From Akkermansiaceae bacterium (GTDB lineage: Bacteria > Verrucomicrobiota > Verrucomicrobiia > Verrucomicrobiales > Akkermansiaceae), in contig WTJZ01000313.1 in assembly GCA_011524615.1 (NCBI GenBank), positions 5,715 through 13,946 of the forward strand: DNA of 8,232 nucleotides, in the 5' to 3' direction. The notes beneath the pieces are model-generated. The model did not search any database, was not told the DNA's origin, and was given only the letters and a program-made list of their open reading frames with translations. The position numbers were made by a program, and so were the translations under genes. Of this stretch, positions 1-6,174 are shown piece after piece. Position 1 is the stretch's first letter. Every line of letters begins with the position of its first letter.

Positions 1-504
1 GCTCACAATGACGCTTGGCATAAAGCACGCCAACCCACTAACAGCATTCCGAATAGACTGGAAGTCCTTCGCATCAGTGAGCACGTCTTGCTCATAGCCC
101 TTTAGCTCCGCGAGTTGATGGGGATGAGGGGGCAGGAGCCATACCTCTTTCACTCGAGCATTTTTGGCCTCTTGATCCGCAGGGGCTGCTGCCTCTCGTT
201 CCATAATAACCTCCTTCAGCGACTTCCCATTATCAAATAATGAGAGTAAGCCAAAGAGCCTAGAGGAGTATAGATACACAAAAAAGGCTAGTAACAATAA
301 TACGCCCATCAGTATCAACTTCATCACGCCCACAGGCCAAAATATCGACACGAGATTCATCATCACGAAGAACCCGCACGCAGCCCATGAGTACCTCAGC
401 GCCACCTTCAGGGTAGACTGAAAGTCCCGCGCCTTAGGGGATACACTTGCTGCATATTCCTTAAGCGCGGCGAGATTGTTGGGAGAAGGGGGGAGGAGTC
501 TCAT
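1..504 (-). CDS. Membrane protein with two tandem copies of an LLPP...DFQS-TM unit (partial, 3' end beyond the window)
   Basis: I do not recognise a named family. The frame is open from the ATG at 504-502 to the left window edge (168 codons, no stop), so the C-terminus is missing. Seen: a basic N-terminal segment (K15, K24, R26, K33, R37), two hydrophobic stretches at about residues 38-58 and 61-80 with almost no loop between them, then a polar linker (about 91-120). The N-terminal motif then recurs: residues 3-30 and 123-150 align without gaps at 16 of 28 identical positions (LLPPxP..LA.LK.Y...DFQS), and a second hydrophobic stretch begins near 154. The unit therefore repeats every 120 residues. 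By the positive-inside rule both ends of the first hairpin should be cytoplasmic. The gene starts 11 nt after the ATPase stop, with no clear Shine-Dalgarno at 504, so it is probably translationally coupled in the same operon. An internal ATG (M101) has a strong ribosome binding site and is an alternative or additional start. Existence of the gene is fairly sure; function is unknown. Confidence 0.8.
   Translation of the reverse strand, partial: MRLLPPSPNNLAALKEYAASVSPKARDFQSTLKVALRYSWAACGFFVMMNLVSIFWPVGVMKLILMGVLLLLAFFVYLYSSRLFGLLSLFDNGKSLKEVIMEREAAAPADQEAKNARVKEVWLLPPHPHQLAELKGYEQDVLTDAKDFQSIRNAVSGLACFMPSVIVS
55..138 (-). repeat. Second copy of internal protein repeat (residues 123-150)
   Basis: This encodes LLPPHPHQLA...AKDFQS, 360 nt after the first copy and in the same frame. 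A new hydrophobic stretch starts after it (from about residue 154) and runs into the window edge, as expected if the whole motif-plus-hairpin unit was duplicated. Confidence 0.75.
202..216 (-). promoter_or_regulatory. Internal ribosome binding site and in-frame ATG (M101) in the duplicated membrane-protein gene
   Basis: On the coding strand AAGGAGG (216-210) lies 5 nt before an in-frame ATG (204-202). It falls between the first hairpin and the second repeat, so initiation here would give a product carrying only the second unit. The annotated start at 504 has no comparable signal. The same bases also encode K97-E98, so chance is possible. Confidence 0.4.
415..498 (-). repeat. First copy of internal protein repeat (residues 3-30)
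   Basis: This encodes LLPPSPNNLA...ARDFQS directly before the first hydrophobic hairpin. It aligns without gaps to residues 123-150, encoded at 55-138, with 16 of 28 residues identical. The DNA copies have diverged at many third positions, so the duplication looks old rather than a recent tandem copy. Confidence 0.75.
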
Positions 505-515
505 GAGAGGGCGTA

Positions 516-3500
516 TTAGGATGGATTCTGTCTCACCTCTGACTCTTGAGCGATTTTGGGCTCTTGGCCTGGAGGGAGTTCGCGTGGGGTTTCGCCGTCT
601 TGTTCGACGGGGACGACCTTGATGTCGACCTCGACCGGCACGGCACGGAGCCCAGCGATGATCCTCTCGAGCTGCGCAATGGTTTGCTCATTGAGCGCTG
701 GTGGCTGAGCGGAGGCACCACGCTCGATGGTATCATTGAGCGCCGTGAGCTGTCCGACGATGCGGGTGACGGGGTCATTCTCTCCCCCCCCGAGTAGCTT
801 CTGCTTAGCGAAGTCCTTCTTGATCCCTTCCCAGCGCGTACTCTGCTCCCCAGAGAGCGAGTCCTCCATGTCGTGGAACTTCAGCAAGTTTGCCTCCGCC
901 CCAGTCGTCAGCGTCTGCGACTCGTTCTGGTAGTGATCATGAATGAGAGAGACGACCTCCTCATCAGTCATGAGAGGGAGCACCTTCTCCGCCATCCGGT
1001 TCATATTACGATATGAACCCTGTAGCTTGAAGGCAGGCTCGGTACGGTACGCATCCTCCTGTGCTGCAGAGCGGACGTACTCCGCATTCACACGCATGAT
1101 CGTATCTCGTACTCTAGAGAGATGCTGGAGAGTGGTGACATACTCCTCGATCTCAGCAGGAGAGTAGTTCCCCTCGAGATCGATGCCATCAGTCGTACCG
1201 TCCTGCGCCGCCTGCATGAGAGCGTAGAGATCACTCTGTGACTGTGAGCTGAGCTTGCTCAAGACTGGGTTAGAGGTCAGGGCATTCTCCACGAACGAGG
1301 CCGCGAAGGCGCCCTCACTCTCACCGATAATCTCACCGAGGTTATACGTATCGGCACGGTTCGCTAACATGTCTGGGATCTGGAACTTACCACCCGTCTC
1401 GGTGTAGGGGTTACCCGCCATGACGACGGCCACCTTTTTCCCTCGTAGGTCATAGGTCTTCGCCTGCCCCTTGAACACCCCTTCGATCTTACGCTGGCCA
1501 TCACAGAGTGAGATGAACTTCTGTAAGAGCTCGGGGTTCGTATGCTGGATATCATCGAGATAGAGCATGATGTTATCGCCCATTTCTAGAGCGAGGTTCA
1601 GCTTCTCTACTTCCTCACGTGCAGAGGCATTAGGCGCCTCCGAGGGGTCTAGAGAGGTCACCTCATGCCCGATCGCAGGACCATTGATCTTGACGAAGGT
1701 GAGGCCTAATCGATTGGCGATATACTCCATCAGAGTCGTCTTACCATATCCTGGAGGCGAAATGAGGAGGAGGAGCCCCATCCGGTCTGTACGGGTATTC
1801 TTCCCTGCCGTACCGATCTGCTTAGCGAGGTTATCCCCGACGAGCGGGAGGTAGACCTCATTAATGAGACGGTTACGGACAAAGGCCGACATCACGCGCG
1901 GCTTAAACTCATCGAGACGGAGCTCCGCCTTCTTCTCCTCCACTAGTGCGACCTTCAGATCGAGATAGGACTGATAAGTCGGGACATCATGTGTGCTAAA
2001 GTGCTCTAACCGGTCGAGGAATTCATTGAAGTTGAGCTGGTATTCCTCTGCATTGAGGGACTTCAGTCCCGTCACGGTCGCATCGAGCACAACCTCTTGC
2101 ACCCAGCTCGGCTCATATCCACCACGTGCCACGAGGAATGCGACCTCATAGAGATACGCACTCGCGGCTCGGTCTGGGAGCATCGCGCGGATCCAGTTCA
2201 GCGCGATGCTACTTCTCCCCGAGATCTCTTCTCCGATTCTCTCGAGCCCCTCCTCGAACTCCTTCTTCGCGCGCTTAGCACTGAGCTCGGTTTGGAACTC
2301 ACGGTATATCTGAGCCGCCTCAGACGACACTACAGGATGCTCGGAGGTCGTGAACTGATCATAGAGGTAATGCGCCACCGTTCTCGGATGGTCTCCGCAG
2401 ACCTGCTCTAGCTCCACTCGGAGCGCGGGCTCGTCTACCTCTGGAGCGAACTTACGAATCGAACACAGATTGCGCAGACGAGTCTTGAGCTCCTCAGAGA
2501 TACTCGGCCATAACGCTAAGGCGGTCGCTCGATCCTGTGGGCTATACTTCAGTAAGCCCGCCTCATGATACATCGGGATGAGCTGATCTAGGAGCGCCAC
2601 TGCATCTAGATCGTGCACGCCCTTGACATACCCCTCCGCATAACGCGGCTGCATGTAGGCCTGCACCGCAGGGAGCCATCCTCCTTCCGCAGACCACTCG
2701 GCACTCTCCGTCGATGCCTGGAACCCATCGCGGGTCAGGAATCGGTACGCGAGGTATTCCGCCCGTGAAACTTGATCATTCTCACTGATCAGCGTCTGGG
2801 TCCACACGTGTTGTGTCGAGAGAAAGCGCTCGTCGGTAATCGGCTCAAAGTATGCCGTACCACTGAGGTGGAAGCACATCTCATCCTCCTGTGGGACGAT
2901 ACTGAGCTCGAGCTCTTGCTCGTTCACACTGAACTTATGACGCCCAAACTGGAGGATCGCCTGCCCGTCGACAAAGAGTTCATTACGGTCCTTCAGCGCT
3001 CGCACTGCGTCATCGCGCGTCGTATTTAGACGCGTCTGAATTCCATCAGCTTTCACCGGATCCCCTAGCTCTGTCAGCTCTGCGATGATGTCACGGAGCT
3101 TCTCGATCATGAGATCTCCCGCGATGTAACCATTGATCTCCGTGATCTCAGTAAAGGTCGAGAGACGGTTCGCAATCCCTGATAGAATACGATCCGCGGA
3201 CTTCTGGAGGGTAGAGGCACGGCGGTTACGCGTCTCGAGGAGATTCTGCTTACGCCCCTCGAAGGCCTCATAGATTTCCTCACGCTTGGTCGCGAGCTGC
3301 TCGAGATAGTCATCAAACTCCGAGAAGCGCCCTTCCAGCTCCTCGAGCTGCACCATGAGCTTAGTAAGATACTCCGTACACTTCTCCGGCGTATCACAGA
3401 GGTCGAGATAGTTGACTGTAGCCTGTGAGAGGAGCTTGATCTGAGCCGCATATTGGGCTGATGACTCTCCCTTAAAGAGTTTGAGCCGCTTCGTCTTCAG

Positions 3501-5504
3501 CTCCGCTCTGACGCTATTCAGCGTCGCGTAGATGCCCGAGACATTATCAATAATCTGGGTAGTCTGAGTCGCATCGTCGATCTTGAGGTTCGAGACCACC
3601 TCGATCAACATCTCGAGATCAGCTCCTGCTTGATCTAGTGCTTCACGCACGTCATCCGCGTCTGAGACTTTTGTAAGCTGCTCGATGCGCTCTTGTTGCG
3701 CTGTCACCGCCTGCGCATAAGGCTGGAGCGCATTCTCTGAGAGGAGAAAGGCCACCGTCTTCTCCGCAGTAACCTCGTATGCTTCTGTCAACTGAGACTC
3801 TAACCCCGCGATCAACTCCTCATCATGATAACGGAAGTCACGGAGCGATATCGCATGACCACGCTGCGTTCGGAGCTCACTGAGATGACGGACAAAGCCG
3901 AGAATGTCATCCGGCGCAGACGTCCTGATCTCCCGCAAGAGAGCCGTCACATCCGTCTGCACCTCTACCGTCCGCTCTCGAGTCGTCTTCCGCAGGGTCT
4001 GCACCTTCTCGAACTCCTCGATCGCAGAGGACGCCGCCTTCTGAATATCTCGTAGCGGTTCAGCCAGATTCTGCGTCTCCTCCTTAGCGATCCAGTAATA
4101 ACTGTCTAGAATATCGGTCGTGGACTTAGTCAGGTCAAAGTAGAGCCCCCCGTACGAGTCATCCTTACGGAGTAGTGCCAGCACCTCACGACACTCCGCC
4201 ATCCCACGCACGAGGTCGGGGTTACCAATCTTATATAGGAAGCTATCGGCGTTCCCAGATGAGAGCGCCACGGCCTCCTCAGACTGGATCGGAGTCTGCC
4301 AGACCTGTAGCGTATGATGTCGCTGCGGATCATCCTCCGTCTTGAAGTAGATCAACTCCCCATTCGGGAACAGCGTGTATCCGTTACAAATGATCGGCGT
4401 CTCGACTGTCTGAGCGATCATATTATACGCCATCAGGACATAGTCTCCACTCTGGCGGTTATAGAAGACATAGAGGATATCCTCCCCATTGGCACTCGCG
4501 ATCCTACGCTCGAAGCGCATGTCCGCTAGATTCGTATCAAAGAACTTCGCCTCTCCTGTCAGGAGGAGGTATCCATTAGAGAAGATGAGACCCTGGTCAT
4601 CAGGGAGGAGCACACATGAGTCCCCGATCCCATCGACCCGGTGCACCTCATGCGTCTTCTCATTATAGACGAGATAGCGGTACAGATCCTCTCGGTAAGG
4701 TAAGATCTTCAGTATAATCAGGTGCCCGAGAGAGGCGTAGAAGAACTCCGCATCATCCAGCGACTGATCCGCGTCATCGACAGGCTCGGAGTATATCCCC
4801 TCTCCGTCCTCCGTATTATCCTCGATCTTGATCGTGAGATCACCTCCCACTGTCTCGACAAAGACACGATCCTCGATCGAAATGTGCGGATGCTCCCCCT
4901 GACGCTGCATATCACGATGCGCCCGGATCCATTCGAACTCCTGCTGTGGGGGAAACTGGTACTCGTGATCAAAACGGTTCCCAAGATACTCCAGCGTACC
5001 GTCTCCCGTGATCCTCCACTTAAAGGTCTTAATGTCTGAGATCGACTTACCCGTCCGCATCGCCATGTACAGGCACGGACCAATGACCATAAACTTAGCA
5101 AAGGTCGTATTCTTATAATAGCGGTAGAGGTATTGGAAGTCCTCCGCAAAGGCTGGGTCCACCAATACCTCCTCCTCTGGGATGTGGTGAAAGACATGCT
5201 CCTCTGGATCATACGAGTACGCGGCAAAGACATCCTTAACGTCCGTCGTCGCCTTCAGGCCAAAGTGGATGTTATAGCCAAAGAGGAAGCGATTCTCCCC
5301 CACTGGCACGATGTCACGAGGCACACAGTTGTGCTCCGTAGTCACCCGCTCCGTAGAGACGAGCGTAGTTTCGATCGCCCCAAAGACCGCCTGACGATCC
5401 TCATTGAGCTGCTGCAGTCGCTCCGACAGTGCGGCGGACGACTTATCGAGACGAGCACGGATCACCTCATAGGCTCCGCCTTCTAAAACTTGATTTTCGG
5501 ACAT
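516..5504 (-). CDS. Giant DUF3686-family AAA+ ATPase ('DNA repair ATPase' type)
   Basis: The 1662-residue protein matches from memory the family auto-annotated as DNA repair ATPase (DUF3686 plus a C-terminal AAA+ domain). Layout seen: a beta-rich N-terminal part (about 60-470) with the DUF3686-like stretch CNGYTLFPNGELIYF at 373-387 and QVWQTP at 400-405; a long, mostly helical and coiled-coil part (about 470-840); a short beta-rich patch (844-900); a further mainly helical part (about 900-1210); an AAA+ module (about 1240-1450); and a proline- and acid-rich tail after about 1620. In the AAA+ module the Walker A is SPPGYGKTT (G1252-T1257, K1255), Walker B is LYLDD (D1317, D1318), the sensor-1 asparagine is in AGNPYTETG (N1365), and R1383 in LANRAD is a possible arginine finger, so it should hydrolyse ATP. 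No membrane segment or signal peptide is seen. It sits between a flotillin and a membrane-protein gene, which suggests membrane-associated remodelling rather than DNA repair; the repair name appears to rest on coiled-coil resemblance. Start at 5504 is supported by AAAGGAA upstream. Confidence 0.93.
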   Translation of the reverse strand: MSENQVLEGGAYEVIRARLDKSSAALSERLQQLNEDRQAVFGAIETTLVSTERVTTEHNCVPRDIVPVGENRFLFGYNIHFGLKATTDVKDVFAAYSYDPEEHVFHHIPEEEVLVDPAFAEDFQYLYRYYKNTTFAKFMVIGPCLYMAMRTGKSISDIKTFKWRITGDGTLEYLGNRFDHEYQFPPQQEFEWIRAHRDMQRQGEHPHISIEDRVFVETVGGDLTIKIEDNTEDGEGIYSEPVDDADQSLDDAEFFYASLGHLIILKILPYREDLYRYLVYNEKTHEVHRVDGIGDSCVLLPDDQGLIFSNGYLLLTGEAKFFDTNLADMRFERRIASANGEDILYVFYNRQSGDYVLMAYNMIAQTVETPIICNGYTLFPNGELIYFKTEDDPQRHHTLQVWQTPIQSEEAVALSSGNADSFLYKIGNPDLVRGMAECREVLALLRKDDSYGGLYFDLTKSTTDILDSYYWIAKEETQNLAEPLRDIQKAASSAIEEFEKVQTLRKTTRERTVEVQTDVTALLREIRTSAPDDILGFVRHLSELRTQRGHAISLRDFRYHDEELIAGLESQLTEAYEVTAEKTVAFLLSENALQPYAQAVTAQQERIEQLTKVSDADDVREALDQAGADLEMLIEVVSNLKIDDATQTTQIIDNVSGIYATLNSVRAELKTKRLKLFKGESSAQYAAQIKLLSQATVNYLDLCDTPEKCTEYLTKLMVQLEELEGRFSEFDDYLEQLATKREEIYEAFEGRKQNLLETRNRRASTLQKSADRILSGIANRLSTFTEITEINGYIAGDLMIEKLRDIIAELTELGDPVKADGIQTRLNTTRDDAVRALKDRNELFVDGQAILQFGRHKFSVNEQELELSIVPQEDEMCFHLSGTAYFEPITDERFLSTQHVWTQTLISENDQVSRAEYLAYRFLTRDGFQASTESAEWSAEGGWLPAVQAYMQPRYAEGYVKGVHDLDAVALLDQLIPMYHEAGLLKYSPQDRATALALWPSISEELKTRLRNLCSIRKFAPEVDEPALRVELEQVCGDHPRTVAHYLYDQFTTSEHPVVSSEAAQIYREFQTELSAKRAKKEFEEGLERIGEEISGRSSIALNWIRAMLPDRAASAYLYEVAFLVARGGYEPSWVQEVVLDATVTGLKSLNAEEYQLNFNEFLDRLEHFSTHDVPTYQSYLDLKVALVEEKKAELRLDEFKPRVMSAFVRNRLINEVYLPLVGDNLAKQIGTAGKNTRTDRMGLLLLISPPGYGKTTLMEYIANRLGLTFVKINGPAIGHEVTSLDPSEAPNASAREEVEKLNLALEMGDNIMLYLDDIQHTNPELLQKFISLCDGQRKIEGVFKGQAKTYDLRGKKVAVVMAGNPYTETGGKFQIPDMLANRADTYNLGEIIGESEGAFAASFVENALTSNPVLSKLSSQSQSDLYALMQAAQDGTTDGIDLEGNYSPAEIEEYVTTLQHLSRVRDTIMRVNAEYVRSAAQEDAYRTEPAFKLQGSYRNMNRMAEKVLPLMTDEEVVSLIHDHYQNESQTLTTGAEANLLKFHDMEDSLSGEQSTRWEGIKKDFAKQKLLGGGENDPVTRIVGQLTALNDTIERGASAQPPALNEQTIAQLERIIAGLRAVPVEVDIKVVPVEQDGETPRELPPGQEPKIAQESEVRQNPS

Positions 5505-5510
5505 GTTGTT

Positions 5511-5517
5511 TTCCTTT
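5511..5517 (-). promoter_or_regulatory. Ribosome binding site of the DUF3686 ATPase gene
   Basis: The coding strand reads AAAGGAA followed by AACAA and a nearby ATG at 5504-5502, an acceptable Shine-Dalgarno spacing. It begins just outside the inverted repeat of the neighbouring insert, so the insertion left the translation signal intact. Confidence 0.6.
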
Positions 5518-5518
5518 A
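5516..5518. repeat. Putative 3-bp target-site duplication TTA (partner at 6175-6177)
   Basis: The plus strand reads TTA immediately before the left inverted repeat and TTA again immediately after the right one. The right copy is the stop codon of the flotillin gene (TAA on the coding strand). A 3-bp match alone has roughly a 1 in 64 chance of arising randomly; support comes mainly from its exact position at both ends of the inverted repeats. Confidence 0.45.
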
Positions 5519-5553
5519 CAACCGCGAAAGGCTCGAAAATACGCGAAACGTTT
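5519..5553 (+). repeat. Left terminal inverted repeat of the cassette
   Basis: It reads CAACCGCGAAA, a 4-base spacer, CGAAA, then ACGCGAAACGTTT, so a CGCGAAA-like core occurs about three times within one arm. Its inner end overlaps a perfect 12-base palindrome, CGAAACGTTTCG (5544-5555). It is the inverse of 6141-6174. On the coding strand it forms the end of the leader before the ATPase ribosome binding site. Confidence 0.75.
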
Positions 5554-5568
5554 CGTCTGCAGATTTTC

Positions 5569-5661
5569 TCAAATGATCGCGTGTGTATTTTTTAATTTTT
5601 TACTTCTCTGGTCAGTGGAACCGTTTGAGTTCAGTTCGCCACCTTCACCATCTTCCTCCAT
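5569..5661 (-). other. Thirty-codon open frame in the cassette, probably not a gene
   Basis: An ATG-started frame encodes a short hydrophilic peptide beginning MEEDGEGGELNSNG and ending in a lysine-rich stretch (SKKLKN). There is no Shine-Dalgarno before the ATG and no recognised family. It lies in the AT-rich tail of the cassette, in a different frame from the membrane-like remnant just upstream, so it may be the shifted continuation of the same decayed gene. Confidence 0.12.
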
Positions 5662-5674
5662 AATGATTCACTAC

Positions 5675-5760
5675 CTACGAGAATATGGCAGGGATCAACC
5701 CATTCCATAATCGGTACATGTAGATAAGTGCAAAACTGGCTGCGATAGTTATATTCTTCT
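5675..5760 (-). pseudogene. Possible remnant of a small membrane-protein gene
   Basis: Directly after the GxxExxY stop, another frame stays open to a TAG at 5677-5675 and encodes a hydrophobic stretch with FALIYMYRLWNGLIPAIFS. The LWNGLIPAIF part resembles, from memory, the LWNWLMPALFG motif of small Bacteroidota membrane proteins, position for position. No ATG precedes the hydrophobic part, and the frame stops just where those proteins would go on. I infer a truncated leftover captured in or near the cassette. A chance hydrophobic reading frame cannot be excluded. Confidence 0.3.
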
Positions 5761-6137
5761 TATGTAGTGTTGGCAAATCGCTCGTATTCTAGCTTTGGAT
5801 AACCAGAGAAATTAACCAGTAGCCCGAGTGGCTTGCTAGTGGCCTTTAGATAGTTAAGGGTTTGAGCACGGTGTTCATCAGCGAGTTGTCTGACGGACTT
5901 AATTTCTAGAATGACTTGATCAAAAACAACGAAATCAGGAATCAGCTTTTTATCCAGTTTCTGGCCTTTAAAAAAGACTGGTAACTGAGGTTGCGAAGCA
6001 AATGGAATGTTTCTGCTCTGCAGCTCGAGGATCAAGCTTTGATGGTAAATGGGTTCGGTAAAACCAGCCCCCATTTCCTTGTAGACCTCGAAGCACGCTC
6101 CCATTATTTGAAATGATTCCTCTCTAAGAATAATCAT
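5760..6137 (-). CDS. GxxExxY-family protein (PD-(D/E)XK nuclease-like fold)
   Basis: The 125-residue protein has the full length usual for this family. The signature is G25-F-T-E28-P-I-Y31. Further conserved-looking features are the PDFVV motif with D68, E78-I-K80 (together a D...ExK pattern as in PD-(D/E)XK enzymes), Q92 with YLKA at 96-99, and GLLVNF at 105-110. Family members are grouped with the PD-(D/E)XK superfamily (PDDEXK_3), but I know of no demonstrated activity or role, so nuclease function is only inferred from the intact acidic and lysine residues. The ATG at 6137-6135 gives the expected N-terminal length; no Shine-Dalgarno precedes it, since the inverted repeat and a run of six T fill that space. 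The gene is lower in G+C than its neighbours, lies wholly inside the inverted-repeat cassette, and interrupts an otherwise functionally linked gene pair. It is therefore best read as mobile cargo or as a passenger of a dispersed repeat, probably transcribed with the operon. Confidence 0.9.
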   Translation of the reverse strand: MIILREESFQIMGACFEVYKEMGAGFTEPIYHQSLILELQSRNIPFASQPQLPVFFKGQKLDKKLIPDFVVFDQVILEIKSVRQLADEHRAQTLNYLKATSKPLGLLVNFSGYPKLEYERFANTT

Positions 6138-6140
6138 AAA

Positions 6141-6174
6141 AAACGTTCGCGTGATTTCGTGTTTTTCGCGGTTG
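6141..6174 (-). repeat. Right terminal inverted repeat of the cassette
   Basis: Read on the minus strand it is CAACCGCGAAA, AACA, CGAAA, TC, ACGCGAA, CGTTT. It matches the left arm except for five substitutions and one missing A. Its inner end is 3 nt from the GxxExxY start codon, so it makes up that gene's immediate upstream region; its outer end abuts the flotillin stop codon. Confidence 0.75.

Larger units (their letters stand above)
5519..6174. mobile_element. 656-bp GxxExxY cassette bounded by about 35-bp inverted repeats
   Basis: The two ends are imperfect inverted copies (5519-5553 and 6141-6174, 29 of 35 aligned columns identical) that start CAACCGCGAAA reading inward. TTA flanks both ends as a possible target duplication. 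Two 60-base samples of the interior count at about 38% G+C, against about 55% for a sample of the ATPase gene. The right end meets the flotillin stop codon and the left end lies next to the ATPase ribosome binding site. Taking the element out with one TTA would restore a 10-nt gap between the genes. The only clear gene inside is the GxxExxY protein; no transposase is seen, so mobility would have to be supplied in trans or by an unrecognised mechanism. That it is mobile is inference from structure. Alternatives are a folded intergenic repeat pair, or two independent short dispersed repeats. Confidence 0.6.

Noticed and set aside
2097..2411. Plus-strand open frame of 104 codons
   Set aside because: It is antisense to the conserved ATPase frame and has no motif or start signal; the same applies to the other plus-strand frames over 516-5504.
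4718..5233. Minus-strand open frame of 171 codons in another frame
   Set aside because: It is fully inside the ATPase gene, which is intact and well conserved there; the product is Ser/Arg-rich low-complexity sequence typical of a shadow frame.
5544..5602. Rho-independent terminator formed by the CGAAACGTTTCG palindrome and nearby T/A runs
   Set aside because: On the transcribed strand the A/T-rich run precedes rather than follows the palindrome, and the 12-base palindrome has no loop, so it is not a convincing terminator.
5429..5710. Plus-strand frame crossing the ATPase start and the cassette edge
   Set aside because: It overlaps the ATPase start codon, spans the inverted repeat, and gives a product with no recognisable features.
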